Positions 17,912 through 26,742 of a stretch of DNA of 64,000 bases are shown one piece after another; the stretch's first letter is position 1; each line of letters begins with the position of its first letter. Made by a program: the position numbers and the translations under genes. Source of the stretch: Gordonia bronchialis DSM 43247 (GTDB lineage Bacteria > Actinomycetota > Actinomycetes > Mycobacteriales > Mycobacteriaceae); assembly GCF_000024785.1 (NCBI RefSeq), contig NC_013441.1, forward strand, positions 558,001 to 622,000, given 5' to 3'. The notes beneath the pieces were generated by a model. It did not search any database and was not told the origin of the DNA. It worked only from the letters and a program-made list of their open reading frames with translations.

Positions 17912-18667
17912 ATGATCACTGCGAACACCACCGACACCCACATCGACGATGACCGCACGCTGGTCGAGGTCGTCCACATCCACAAGGACACGGTTGTCTA
18001 CACCCAGTACCAGGGCGAATTCGAACCGCAGCCCGTCTCCATCGAGGTCTCGCTCGACACGGGACTGATCATCGTCGACATCGACTCTGAGGTCGGTTGC
18101 GTATTCACGCCGCGCCAGTTCGGCGGAGTCGACCGCAACTACTCCATCCCTGCCACCGCGTCGGCCACCGACATCAACAAGCTGCTCGACGTGATCGCCC
18201 CGCTGGCCCAGCAGATGATCGACAACGCCGAGACCGGGCTCGACCGCGACGGCAACCCGGTCGGACGGGTGGACGACGATGATGACCAGGAACTCACCGA
18301 CACCGACATCGAGTTAGGGCTGGACGCCCACGACCCGATCTCGTTGGCGATCGCACGCTTCCCGTTCGAGGGGCAGCACTCTCAGGCGGCGATCGACGGG
18401 TTGATCCGCGAAGTCGCCTGCAAATGGGTGCCGGTTCTCAAGAAGGAGTGGGCCGAGCTCGTTGCCGATCCCGACTACGACTTCGAGCCGTTCGCCCTGA
18501 TCGAGGCCGCCGGCTACGTCGAGAACGCGCTGAGCTTCGATCAGGGCGTTGGGGGTATTTACCCGATTCCGTACGCTCTCGACTACGTCATGGGTGGTAC
18601 GGAGTTTTCCATGTTCGAGCTGGCCCTGAGGGAGGGCACCGTGCCGGCGGTCGAACTCATCGACTGA
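17912..18667 (+). CDS. Acidic hypothetical element protein
   Basis: 251 residues, ATG preceded by AAAGGAGAG. Strongly acidic, with a DDDDDQE run in the middle (about residue 113). The N-terminal half is beta-rich, the C-terminal half helical. No family recognised; a DNA-mimic antirestriction or anti-defence role would fit the acidity and location but is only a guess. It is followed by a strong terminator. Confidence 0.5.
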   Translation: MITANTTDTHIDDDRTLVEVVHIHKDTVVYTQYQGEFEPQPVSIEVSLDTGLIIVDIDSEVGCVFTPRQFGGVDRNYSIPATASATDINKLLDVIAPLAQQMIDNAETGLDRDGNPVGRVDDDDDQELTDTDIELGLDAHDPISLAIARFPFEGQHSQAAIDGLIREVACKWVPVLKKEWAELVADPDYDFEPFALIEAAGYVENALSFDQGVGGIYPIPYALDYVMGGTEFSMFELALREGTVPAVELID

Positions 18668-18685
18668 CAGCGAACTCGCCCACAA

Positions 18686-18728
18686 CGACCGAAGGCCCGC
18701 AATGCGTTACATTGCGGGCCTTCGGTCG
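18686..18728 (+). terminator. Strong hairpin terminator
   Basis: Perfect 19-bp stem (18686-18704 with 18710-18728), loop CGTTA, starting 19 bases after the stop of the acidic protein gene. No T-run, but the stem is very stable. Confidence 0.75.
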
Positions 18729-18730
18729 TA

Positions 18731-18814
18731 CATCCCCGATACGCGGGGAAAAGGTGACCGTTGCGCAAAGCCGAAGCGTCGCGTTTTCGATTCATCCCCG
18801 CTTCGCGGGGAAAA
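18731..18814. repeat. Pair of CRISPR-like 22-bp repeats, 62-bp period
   Basis: CATCCCCG-NTNC-GCGGGGAAAA occurs at 18731-18752 and 18793-18814. Core CCCCG...CGGGG hairpin and 62-bp spacing resemble one type I-E repeat-spacer unit. The flanks beyond 22 bp differ, only two copies exist and no cas gene is in the window, so this may just be two small hairpins. Confidence 0.3.
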
Positions 18815-18925
18815 GTGCCCATACCTGCCGGGCGCTAGTTCCATTCTCCCTTACTCTAGCGGCGCATGCAAGGGATCGGCTTGACTCGCGTAATCTGCCC
18901 GCGAAACATCCTCGGTGGTGCTCGC

Positions 18926-19057
18926 TCAGTCGGACTCGTGCCGGTACCACGGCGGCGCGTCGATGCCCACCTCCCACAGCTCGCGTTCGTGCGCCAGCAG
19001 CGACTCGATCGCCTCCCACATGCCGGGCGGCGGGTCGGGCGGCAGCGGGTCATCCAC
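18926..19057 (-). CDS. Small acidic protein downstream of vsr
   Basis: 43 residues from GTG 19057, nine bases after the vsr stop. It reads MWEAIESLLAHEREL then WEVGIDAPPWYRHESD, compact and codon-biased like its neighbours. Probably cotranscribed with vsr. No family known. Confidence 0.5.
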   Translation of the reverse strand: MDDPLPPDPPPGMWEAIESLLAHERELWEVGIDAPPWYRHESD

Positions 19058-19066
19058 GCGCCCAAC

Positions 19067-19534
19067 CTATCCCGGGCCGGGACCGTCGGCCGTTCGTCGG
19101 TCCACAGGCGCATGGGCGCGGACCTCGTCCGCGACGGCGTCGGCGACCTCCGCCGCCGGTTCGTGCTCCCAGAACCGCAGCACGGTCCAGCCTGCCCCCT
19201 CCAGCATCGCGGTTACGCGCCTGTCCCGCTCGCGATTCCCCTCGATCTTCGCCGACCAGAAGTTCGCGTTCCTCCGCGCGGGGCGGTAGTGATCCGGGCA
19301 CTTGTGCCAGTAGCACCCGTCGATGAACACCGCGACCCGCGCTCGGATGAACACGATGTCGGCGCGATTCCGTCGGGACTCGGGCAGGGGCGCGAGGTCG
19401 ACCCGGTAGCGCAGCCCCATCGCGTGCAGGAGCCGGCGCACCTCCAGCTCCGGCCGGGTGTCGCGGCGGCGGTTGCCCCGCATCGAGGCCCGCGCCGCGG
19501 GGCTCGACGCCCAGCTCTCGCCCATACCAGCCAT
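19067..19534 (-). CDS. vsr: Very short patch repair endonuclease
   Basis: 155 residues. Nicks 5' of the T in T:G mismatches made by deamination of 5-methylcytosine, protecting genomes that carry a C5 methyltransferase. Visible: TRPELEVRRLLHAMGLRYRV, the catalytic Asp region NRADIVF, and VAVFIDGCYWHKCPDH with zinc-binding Cys/His and the intercalating Trp. Start could also be ATG 19558. It is divergent from the methyltransferase, the usual Vsr arrangement. Confidence 0.92.
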   Translation of the reverse strand: MAGMGESWASSPAARASMRGNRRRDTRPELEVRRLLHAMGLRYRVDLAPLPESRRNRADIVFIRARVAVFIDGCYWHKCPDHYRPARRNANFWSAKIEGNRERDRRVTAMLEGAGWTVLRFWEHEPAAEVADAVADEVRAHAPVDRRTADGPGPG

Positions 19535-19606
19535 TGTCGCCGATCGATCCGAGGACATGCCGTGACCCCGCGTGGAATCCCGACCCCGACTGGCTATCCT
19601 CGAGGC

Positions 19607-20806
19607 ATGCGAAGTGTCGAGCTGTTCGCCGGCGGGGGCGGTCTGACGCTCGGGACCCACCTGGCCGGGTTCACCACCGAGGTCGTGGCCGAGTGGGACC
19701 GGTGGTCCTGCGACACCCTGCGCGAGAACCGCGACGGCGGCTACCCACTCGTCCGCGACATCGACGTCGAGGAGGGCGACGTCCGCTATGTCGATTGGTC
19801 GAGCGTCCCCGAGGGAATCGACCTGGTCAGCGGGGGGCCGCCGTGCCAGCCGTTCTCCGCCGGCGGCAAGGGCGCCGCCGCCGACGACAAGCGCGACATG
19901 TTCCCGGCCACCGCCGAGGTCATCCGCCAACTCCGTCCCCGCGCGTTCATCGTCGAGAACGTCCGCGGTCTGACCCGCTCGGCGTTCTCCGACTACTACA
20001 GCTACATCCAGCTGCGCCTGGGCCACCCCGAGATCGTGGCCAAGGCGGGCGAATCCTGGGGTGACCACTTCGCGCGTCTGCAAGCCGAGCACACCTCCGT
20101 GCGCTCCGACCTCCAGTACAAGGTAATGCCGACCCTGGTCAACGCCGCCGACTATGGTGTGCCACAGCAGCGTTGGCGCGTGTTCTTCGTCGGTTTCCGT
20201 TCCGACGTCGACGCCGAGTGGAGCTTCCCGTCGCCCACGCACTCCGCGGCGGCGCTGCGCGCCGCGCAGGACAACGGCTCCTATTGGGAATGGCACAAGG
20301 TCGCCAAGAAGTACCGAACCCCCACGGTGCGGACCGCCGCGCTCGTCGATGGCCCGCTCAAGCCGTGGCGGACGGTCCGCGACGCGCTGCGCGGGTTGCC
20401 CGAACCCACGCGCAACGGGAGTACCAAGTACCTCAACCACGTGCTGCAGCCGGGAGCCAGGTCCTACCCCGGACACACCGGCTCCTACATCGACGCCCCG
20501 GCCAAGGCGCTCAAGGCCGGCGTCCACGGCGTGCCCGGCGGCGAGAACATGCTGCGCGACGTCGACGGCTCGGTGCGGTACTTCACCGTCCGCGAGGCGG
20601 CCCGCCTGCAGACCTTCCCCGACCGCTACCGACTGCACGGTCCGTGGTCCGAGGCGATGCGCCAACTCGGCAACGCGGTTCCGGTGATGCTGGCCGAGAC
20701 CGTGGCCCTGTCGGTCCGCGAGCACCTGGACGTCGCCGACTTCAACGCGGCCAGGGCTCAGGCGGTGTCGCGCCAGAGGGCCAAGCGCGGTTCGGCGAGC
20801 GCGTGA
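19607..20806 (+). CDS. C5-cytosine DNA methyltransferase
   Basis: 399 residues. Motif I ELFAGGGGLTLG, motif IV GGPPCQPFSAGG with the catalytic Cys (about residue 81), motif VI ENVRGL, motif VIII QQRWRVFFVG and motif X QLGNAVPVMLAE are all intact, so it should be active. It protects DNA against the GIY-YIG nuclease whose GTG start overlaps its stop. Eco29kI-type systems recognise CCGCGG; that specificity for this enzyme is an inference from the partner nuclease. Confidence 0.93.
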   Translation: MRSVELFAGGGGLTLGTHLAGFTTEVVAEWDRWSCDTLRENRDGGYPLVRDIDVEEGDVRYVDWSSVPEGIDLVSGGPPCQPFSAGGKGAAADDKRDMFPATAEVIRQLRPRAFIVENVRGLTRSAFSDYYSYIQLRLGHPEIVAKAGESWGDHFARLQAEHTSVRSDLQYKVMPTLVNAADYGVPQQRWRVFFVGFRSDVDAEWSFPSPTHSAAALRAAQDNGSYWEWHKVAKKYRTPTVRTAALVDGPLKPWRTVRDALRGLPEPTRNGSTKYLNHVLQPGARSYPGHTGSYIDAPAKALKAGVHGVPGGENMLRDVDGSVRYFTVREAARLQTFPDRYRLHGPWSEAMRQLGNAVPVMLAETVALSVREHLDVADFNAARAQAVSRQRAKRGSASA

Positions 20807-21408
20807 GCGCGCCGTTCAACCCCCTCGACATGGGCAACCTCGCGAAATCGGTCGTCAACCAGATCGAGGAGATGGAACCGGTCCCGCTCGACGACGTCAA
20901 GGCCTTCTACGGGGCCGGTGTCTACGCGCTGTATTATACCGGCGATTTCCCCGCCTACGCCGAACTGGCCGCCGCGAACGCCGAGTCGCTGGTTCAGCCG
21001 ATCTACGTCGGCAAGGCCGTGCCCAAGGGCGGTCGCCGCGGCCTGGAAGCCGTGTCGCACACCGACACCAAGACACTGTCGTCGCGAATCCGCGAGCACG
21101 CGAAGAGCGTCCGCGCCGCCGAGAACCTCGACATCGCCGACTTCCGCGCGCGCTGGCTCGTCGTCGAGGACATCTGGATCGCCCTCGGCGAGTCCGCGAT
21201 GATCCGCCGCTACCGGCCCGTGTGGAACGCGGTTCTCGACGGCTTCGGCAATCATGATCCCGGCAGCGGCCGCGTCAACGGCAAGCGCTCTATGTGGGAC
21301 ACCCTGCATCCGGGGAGGCCGTGGGCCACCAAATACCCCGAGCGCGACGACACCGCCGCCCAGATCGCCCAGGACGTCACGCAGTACATCGCCGACCGCC
21401 TCAACTGA
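20803..21408 (+). CDS. Eco29kI-type GIY-YIG restriction endonuclease, copy 1
   Basis: 201 residues, near the 214 of Eco29kI. GTG overlaps the methyltransferase stop. The GIY-YIG core is visible: GVYALYYTGDF, PIYVGKAV, SSRIREHAKS with the catalytic Arg region, GESAMIRRYRPVWN with the metal-binding Glu, and LHPGRPWA. It is a type IIP homodimeric nuclease and forms, with the methyltransferase and Vsr, a complete restriction-modification unit. Confidence 0.88.
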   Translation: MSAPFNPLDMGNLAKSVVNQIEEMEPVPLDDVKAFYGAGVYALYYTGDFPAYAELAAANAESLVQPIYVGKAVPKGGRRGLEAVSHTDTKTLSSRIREHAKSVRAAENLDIADFRARWLVVEDIWIALGESAMIRRYRPVWNAVLDGFGNHDPGSGRVNGKRSMWDTLHPGRPWATKYPERDDTAAQIAQDVTQYIADRLN

Positions 21409-21429
21409 GCGAGGCCCCCGACGGGCCCC

Positions 21430-22344
21430 TCAGCTCTCGTCCTCGTCATCCTCGACGATCGGCGGCGCCTCGCCCCGAGTCATGCTGTCCACCAACCTCT
21501 TGACGACGTCATCCGCCTTCGCGATCGGCGGGTTATCGGCGAAGTGTTTGGCGATCAGCGCCTCGATCTCTGCACGCTCCATTTGGTTCTTTGTCGGTCT
21601 CGTCGGGTCCTTGTCGTTCGCCCAAGGGCGTCCCGGATGCAGGGTGTCCCACGGAGACCTTCCGTTGTTCCGCGTGTCCGCGTCATCACCGTTCTTGCCG
21701 AACCCATGGACGTATCTCACCGCCCTCCCGGTCACCGGGTCTTTGGACGCCGCCCGCTTGTTCCACACCGGGCGGAACAGGTTGATCAGAGCACCCTCGG
21801 TCACCGGCTCCCAGCCGGGGGCGATGACTAGGCGCCGATAGTCGAAGTCATCGACGTCGAGACCGTGGCCCCAGCCGATGGATTTGAAGTGCTTGGTCAG
21901 GCGGTCGGTGAGCGCGACACCCTGCTCGACGAGAACGCCGGACGTGGGCGTCTTCGTCTTCCCGACATAGATGGGCGTCTGAGTGCCGAGCAACGGTCGA
22001 TACAGGTCATTGTCACCCCGGTAGTACAGCGCATAGACCCCGGACCCATAGGTCTTGACGATGTCGTTGAGGGGTTCGAGATCCTGATGCACCAGGCCCA
22101 CCGCCGCGACGAGCCCAAACAGTCCGGGGTCGGCGGGATTGAACACGCCCGCCGGCATCTCGTGTCTGTACAACTGGCCATCCACGGTCCTGATGAGGTG
22201 ATCGCGCGCCGCCACGATCGCCGCCCGGTCGTTCTTGACGGGGGCGTCCCAACCGTCGAGTTGTCCGCTTAGGGTCACCGCCGAGTTCAGCGCGTCGATC
22301 AGCTCCTGGATCGCCGCGGTCTTCGTCAGGTTCTTCCGTCCCAT
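21430..22344 (-). CDS. Eco29kI-type GIY-YIG endonuclease, copy 2, with N-terminal extension
   Basis: 304 residues. The same core as copy 1 (GSGVYALYYRGD, TPIYVGKTKTP, EGALINLFRPVWN, SPWDTLHPGRPWA) follows about 100 extra N-terminal residues that are not recognised. It converges on copy 1 with 21 bp between stops. It could be a second nuclease sharing the same methylation protection, or one with a different target and no cognate methylase. The sequences differ too much for a recent duplication. Confidence 0.82.
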   Translation of the reverse strand: MGRKNLTKTAAIQELIDALNSAVTLSGQLDGWDAPVKNDRAAIVAARDHLIRTVDGQLYRHEMPAGVFNPADPGLFGLVAAVGLVHQDLEPLNDIVKTYGSGVYALYYRGDNDLYRPLLGTQTPIYVGKTKTPTSGVLVEQGVALTDRLTKHFKSIGWGHGLDVDDFDYRRLVIAPGWEPVTEGALINLFRPVWNKRAASKDPVTGRAVRYVHGFGKNGDDADTRNNGRSPWDTLHPGRPWANDKDPTRPTKNQMERAEIEALIAKHFADNPPIAKADDVVKRLVDSMTRGEAPPIVEDDEDES

Positions 22345-22457
22345 CCGCAGAGCCTAACCGGCCGCCGGACCGCCTCGGGGGACCGCGCGGGTCGTTTGGC
22401 CTCGGTCATCAGCGCGAACGATCTCATCCGATTAGCACAGAGGGGTAATCTTCAGCC

Positions 22458-22724
22458 ATGCCAAGCACTTTCACCATCGACGGCTTCGAGCCCGAGCACG
22501 TATGGACCGCCGTGCGCTACGGCCGGCCCTGGAACGGGTGGGCCACCCCGGTCGTCACCCGCGACGTGCTGGAGTCGGTGATCGCCGCCGCCGAGGGCGA
22601 GACACTGCACTTCATCGAGACCACCGCCGTCATCTCCGGCGACAAGCTGCGACCCGACGCCGACGGCAACTACGACCTCGGCCAGATCGGCTGGTGCTTC
22701 ATCGAGACCGATCGGTGGGACTGA
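22458..22724 (+). CDS. Small hypothetical protein
   Basis: 88 residues, ATG 22458. It begins STFTIDGFEPEHVWTAVRYG and ends IGWCFIETDRWD; no membrane segment. Divergent from the second GIY-YIG nuclease. Unrecognised. Confidence 0.55.
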   Translation: MPSTFTIDGFEPEHVWTAVRYGRPWNGWATPVVTRDVLESVIAAAEGETLHFIETTAVISGDKLRPDADGNYDLGQIGWCFIETDRWD

Positions 22725-22787
22725 GCAGCGCAGCCGCAGGCACCGAGTTCGGCGCCTATTGTCGGTCCGCCGTTCTAGTGTCGTCGC

Positions 22788-23510
22788 ATGCTGCAGATCA
22801 CCGACTACACGGGCGCCGATCAGTACGATCAGTGCCTGCACTGCGCCCGGAAGCTGGACGCGAAGCCCACGCGAGACCACGTCCCGTCGCTCGGTTTGCT
22901 CGCGTCCCCTTATCCCGACAACCTGCCGACGGTGGACATCTGCCCCGAGTGCAACAACGGGTTCAGCGATGATGAGCGGTACCTCTTCCTGCTGCTTGAC
23001 TGCGTCCTCAGCGGTAGCGCGGACCCGAACGATCAGCCCGACCCGCGCGTCGCCGAACGATTGGGCAAAGCACCGGGTCTTGCGCGCCGCATCGCCGACC
23101 AGCAGGTCCTGACACTCCCGCTCGACGTCGAGACGGTGTGGTGGCAGCCAGAGAGCGCCCGCATCAACACTGTGATTGTCAAGAACGCTCGGGGGCACGT
23201 CATGTACGAAACCGGTGTCCCGCTGCACCGGCAGCCCGATTCGGTCGCATTCAGCGCGTTGTCCATTCTGACCGCCGAACAGCGACAGGCGTTTGAGCGG
23301 GGCGCTGACGACTCCGCGCACGGAGTCTTGCTGCCGGAGGTCGGCACGAGAGCGCTGGCGCGGGCGTTCACGCCCGATGTAGTCGACGGCTGGGTCGTCG
23401 TTCAAACCAGCCGGTACCGCTTCGCCGTCGACACCGGAGACTCCGCGGTGAGGGTGCGCTCGGTCATTCGCGAGTATCTAGCGACGGAGACGATCTGGTG
23501 TCTCGACTGA
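22788..23510 (+). CDS. HNH-like endonuclease domain protein
   Basis: 240 residues. Residues about 15-65 carry CLHCARK, then TRDHVPS and CPECNNGFSDDE, the Cys4/DH-N arrangement of HNH nucleases. The remaining 170 residues are not recognised. Lying next to the restriction-modification genes it may be a further defence nuclease, possibly modification-dependent; that is inference. Confidence 0.7.
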   Translation: MLQITDYTGADQYDQCLHCARKLDAKPTRDHVPSLGLLASPYPDNLPTVDICPECNNGFSDDERYLFLLLDCVLSGSADPNDQPDPRVAERLGKAPGLARRIADQQVLTLPLDVETVWWQPESARINTVIVKNARGHVMYETGVPLHRQPDSVAFSALSILTAEQRQAFERGADDSAHGVLLPEVGTRALARAFTPDVVDGWVVVQTSRYRFAVDTGDSAVRVRSVIREYLATETIWCLD

Positions 23511-23706
23511 GGGGCGCGGCGAACGACCGCCGAAACGCCTGTCCGCAAGCCGGTCGTTGACCGAGACACGTCAACACGCACTGCCCGACCGGCGAATCCG
23601 CAGGCCGGACAGTCTCATAAGACCCGTACTCGCCCGAGTCGCACGATCGCCCGCGGAACGGACAGTTTCACCACGCTCCGAGCGGACCCGAAATAGGGCA
23701 CGGACA

Positions 23707-23746
23707 GATCAGCCCCGTCACACCGATTGCCGTGACGGGGCTGATC
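23707..23746. terminator. Bidirectional hairpin terminator
   Basis: Perfect 15-bp stem GATCAGCCCCGTCAC / GTGACGGGGCTGATC with a 10-base loop, between two convergent genes. The preceding 200 bp (23511-23706) show no gene. Confidence 0.7.
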
Positions 23747-23758
23747 GACTCTGTCTCG

Positions 23759-24364
23759 TTACACCAGCGCGCAGATCGGCCCGCCCGGGGTGCTGATCCA
23801 GGCTCCGGAACCCAGCCACTCACGTACGGGGTCCGGTGCCGGGTCAGTCACGAAGAAGTACCGATCGCCCACGGGCTCGACGTCGACGATCCGACGCATG
23901 TGATCCGGACCGACGTAGTCACGCATGCTCGCGTACACCAGCGCCCGCTCGTCGACCAGCTCTGCCAGCAGCTCGCGGTTGACCGGCCACACGCCGGCCC
24001 AGCCGCCGAGCTCGTCGTCGCCAGCCGGATTGTCGGTGAAGTCCACCCCGACCCACGAATACGTGACGCCCCGGACGTGATAGACAGCGGAACGCGGCTG
24101 ACGCGGTTTCACCGAGACGCGGTAGACCAGCCCGTCAGGGTGCAGCGCCCGCACCTCGTCGAGGTCGATGACGAACCGCGTCCGGGCGACGAACTCCTCG
24201 ACCTGGGCCTGGTCGAACATGTAGCGCGCGCCACTGCCGACGTTCGTCAAACTGCCCGCGTGCGCGAGCGAGACAACCTTGTCGGCGAATACGCTCGGCT
24301 CGTGGCCGTCACGGCCGAGGCCGTCTCTGATTGTGTCCGCGGTCTGAGTGGTGGTTAGCAACAT
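23759..24364 (-). CDS. Hypothetical protein
   Basis: 201 residues. The first 60 residues (GLGRDGHEPSVFADKVV; DQAQVEEFVARTRF) look like a helix-turn-helix-plus-helix; the rest alternates strands (GLVYRVSVKPRQ; TYSWVGVDF). No family recognised. Upstream, 24365-24666, there is no gene: the region holds several short imperfect inverted repeats around GTTCA near 24520-24620, suitable for a resolution site of the adjacent resolvase. Confidence 0.5.
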   Translation of the reverse strand: MLLTTTQTADTIRDGLGRDGHEPSVFADKVVSLAHAGSLTNVGSGARYMFDQAQVEEFVARTRFVIDLDEVRALHPDGLVYRVSVKPRQPRSAVYHVRGVTYSWVGVDFTDNPAGDDELGGWAGVWPVNRELLAELVDERALVYASMRDYVGPDHMRRIVDVEPVGDRYFFVTDPAPDPVREWLGSGAWISTPGGPICALV

Positions 24365-24666
24365 GGCCTGTCCTTCCGTCTGTGCCCGTCCATCTCGCCT
24401 TCCGCGGTTTTGCGGTTCGGACCTGTGACGGGCACGAGTTCAATGTGTACATCACCCTTATAGATTTCGCAATGGCCGATCTTGGGGGCGGTCATCAGTC
24501 AACTTCCCTCGCGCCGTCACCGTTCAACAAACGGTCGTTGGCCGAACGTCATGAACGCTCCACCGGCACACGTTGATTCGCGCTCAGAACTGTTCATAAA
24601 CCCGTTCAATAACTGGTAGCCTGGAACCAGGATTACGAACACGATTGTGGAACGGAGACGCGCCTC

Positions 24667-25239
24667 ATGGCCCTCGTCGGACTGGTGCGGGTGAGCACCG
24701 ACAAGCAGGAGACCCGTCGCCAGCACGACGCGCTCGACGCTGCGTGCGTGAAGGTGTTCGAGGAGAAGGTCTCCGGCAAGCTCGGCGTCGACGACCGGCC
24801 GGGCCTCAGGGCCGCGCTGGACTACCTGCGCCCCGACGACATGCTCGCGGTGCTGGAGGTCGACCGACTCGGCCGCAACCTCCTCGAAGGCCTCATCGTG
24901 CTGACCGACCTGTTCGAGCGGGGCGTCGGCGTGAAGGTATTGGAGGGCGTCGCCGCCGGCGAGCACACCGAACGGTCGCTGATCCTCGACCTGGCCCTCG
25001 CATTGGCCGAGGATCGCCGCCGCGACATCAGCCGCAAGACCCGCAGCGGACTGGAGGCGGCACGTCGCCGAGGCAAGGTCGGTGGCCGGCCGAGCGTCGT
25101 CGACGACGACAAGCGTGCCGCGATCCTGGCCCGCCGGGAGCGCGACGAGTCGATCCGCGAGATCGCGGCGGGCGTCGGGGTCTCAGTGGGCACTGTGCAC
25201 CGAGTCATCACCGCCGATGGAGCCAGGCAGACAGCATGA
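24667..25239 (+). CDS. Small serine recombinase (resolvase/invertase)
   Basis: 190 residues. Catalytic Ser in VGLVRVSTDKQ (residue about 11), LEVDRLGRNL, and the E-helix region EDRRRDISRKTRSG lead into a C-terminal helix-turn-helix (SIREIAAGVGVSVGTVHRV). Size and layout are those of Tn3-type resolvases. On a replicating element it could resolve dimers. A strong terminator follows. Confidence 0.92.
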   Translation: MALVGLVRVSTDKQETRRQHDALDAACVKVFEEKVSGKLGVDDRPGLRAALDYLRPDDMLAVLEVDRLGRNLLEGLIVLTDLFERGVGVKVLEGVAAGEHTERSLILDLALALAEDRRRDISRKTRSGLEAARRRGKVGGRPSVVDDDKRAAILARRERDESIREIAAGVGVSVGTVHRVITADGARQTA

Positions 25240-25241
25240 CC

Positions 25242-25276
25242 ACAGCACCCCGCGTCATCACGACGTGGGGTGCTGT
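25242..25276 (+). terminator. Intrinsic terminator after the resolvase
   Basis: ACAGCACCCC (25242-25251) pairs with GGGGTGCTGT (25267-25276), with an inner CGTC/GACG pairing, and is followed by TTCT. Confidence 0.75.
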
Positions 25277-25334
25277 TTCTGTCATCGCAGCGGCGCCGCC
25301 GCTGCACAGGTCTTCTTCGACAGGGAGGCTTCCG

Positions 25335-25805
25335 ATGTCAGCGCAGACCGCTATCCTCGACCGCGTGACACCCAACCCCTACGACCAGCTGGCCGGCCGC
25401 CTGTGGCGCGCGGCTTGGCTCGTCGAGCAGGTCGGGACGCTCATGCAGCGCCGCCGCGGTGCCGCCGGGACCGAACTCGCGCGCATCGACGCCGAGCTGC
25501 ACCGTCTCCGCGCCGATTTCGCCGCTACCGCGGGCGGCCTGATCCCAAAGGCCCTCATCGACGCCGACTCCATCGCCGCCCTCGCGCGCATCGTCGAGAC
25601 CGGCCGCGCGGCGACCGTTCCCGACGCGCTGCGCGTGCTCGACGCCGATCGGCGTGCCGCCCAGCGCCAGCGTTCCGATGATCGCGTCCGCGCCATCGAG
25701 CGGCGGGCCGCCGACCAGGCCCAATTCGCCGCCCGCGAGGCCGTCCACGCCAACGCGCGCCGGACCCGTCGGGCGATCAGGGACCTCGGCCGCAAGCTCC
25801 GCTGA
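25335..25805 (+). CDS. Helical hypothetical protein
   Basis: 156 residues, ATG preceded by GGGAGG. Almost wholly helical and Ala/Arg-rich, with probable coiled coil at residues 30-70 and 105-150. Ends in a basic tail (RAIRDLGRKLR). Not recognised; could be a DNA-associated structural protein. Confidence 0.5.
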   Translation: MSAQTAILDRVTPNPYDQLAGRLWRAAWLVEQVGTLMQRRRGAAGTELARIDAELHRLRADFAATAGGLIPKALIDADSIAALARIVETGRAATVPDALRVLDADRRAAQRQRSDDRVRAIERRAADQAQFAAREAVHANARRTRRAIRDLGRKLR

Positions 25806-25810
25806 TCCGG

Positions 25811-26317
25811 CTACCGGGTTCGCTCGGTGGGCACATCCGGTCCCGACCCGTCGTCAGGCATGTGCCGGTCGAGCTTGCCGATCACCGACTCCGTCCGCTC
25901 CCGCGTCTGCCCATGCTCGGCTTCCCACGCGTCCAGAGCGATCCGGCCGTCGTCCAGTTCGGTGTCGCCGAGGAAGTCCCGGACATCCGCGGCGTCCCCC
26001 GGGCTCAGCGGGCCATCGCCCAAGGCTGTTGCACCCTGTTCCCGGCGGCGCTGTTCGTAACGGCTGGCCAGCGCGCGACTGTTCCGGTCCCGCATCCTCT
26101 GCATCCAGATGATGACCAGCGCGGCGGGTACGCCGATCAGCGGATTCTCCTCGACGAGATCGCCGACCACGTGCGCCCGCGCTTGGCGCGTCTGCATGAT
26201 GCGCGACACGCGCGCCTGGTCCGCCGCAGCCGCCTCGCGCTGCGCGTCGGCGTCGGCCACCGCGGCCTGCGCCTTGTGCCTCTTCCCGGCCATGAAGTCG
26301 CCGAAATTCCCCGTCAT
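25811..26317 (-). CDS. Hypothetical protein with single membrane segment
   Basis: 168 residues. N-terminal coiled coil (residues 10-45), then NPLIGVPAALVIIWMQRMR, a short hydrophobic stretch, then an acidic tail. Not recognised. It converges on the 25335 gene with five bases between stops. Confidence 0.5.
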   Translation of the reverse strand: MTGNFGDFMAGKRHKAQAAVADADAQREAAAADQARVSRIMQTRQARAHVVGDLVEENPLIGVPAALVIIWMQRMRDRNSRALASRYEQRRREQGATALGDGPLSPGDAADVRDFLGDTELDDGRIALDAWEAEHGQTRERTESVIGKLDRHMPDDGSGPDVPTERTR

Positions 26318-26724
26318 CGTCCCTCTTTCGCTGTCCCTACCTGCGGTTTCAAGGCTAGGTCGTCACGAGCACCAGGTCCACTCAAAGTCACAGTCGCATA
26401 ACAGATTTGGTGCCGTCTGATAGGATTGGCCGGGTATAGAGCGCACAGGAATTTCTATGGCCCTGACCAGGCACTTCTCGCCGCGCCGCCTCCCAGGCAT
26501 TCGCCTTCTTCCTTGCGTATAAACGTTCCTTGTGGCGTTTACGCAGTTCAATCGGGGTCATCCGGCCGGATTACTTTCTCTGGCCATTCCCCACCCGCCC
26601 TCGCGGTCCGCTCGGGTCGCCACTACGCTCGCCGTGTAGCTCTAGCGCTACAGACGCAGTTCGGCGTCGTACAAGAAGGAGAGACGCGGAGAGATGATTC
26701 GTCGGCTCATGGGATCATCGTCGG
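26318..26724. other. Gene-free regulatory interval upstream of XRE gene
   Basis: No convincing gene. Contains an imperfect hairpin GCGTATAAACG ... CGTTTACGC (about 26514-26547), and TGTAGC/GCTACA as an inverted repeat with a 6-base gap (26635-26652), a candidate operator. A 29-codon leader frame starts at ATG 26694 after AAGGAGAGA and ends inside the XRE gene in another frame. Confidence 0.35.
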
Positions 26725-26742
26725 GTGCCAGCACCCGACGAT
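26717..26742. promoter_or_regulatory. Perfect 26-bp dyad at the XRE start codon
   Basis: Twelve-base arms with a 2-base centre (CGTCGGGTGC ... GCACCCGACG as the core) contain the GTG at 26725. It suits an autoregulatory operator or an RNA hairpin limiting translation. Confidence 0.55.

Noticed and set aside
19535..20725. Minus-strand extension of the vsr frame
   Set aside because: It is antisense to the methyltransferase, whose motifs are complete; vsr begins at about 19534.
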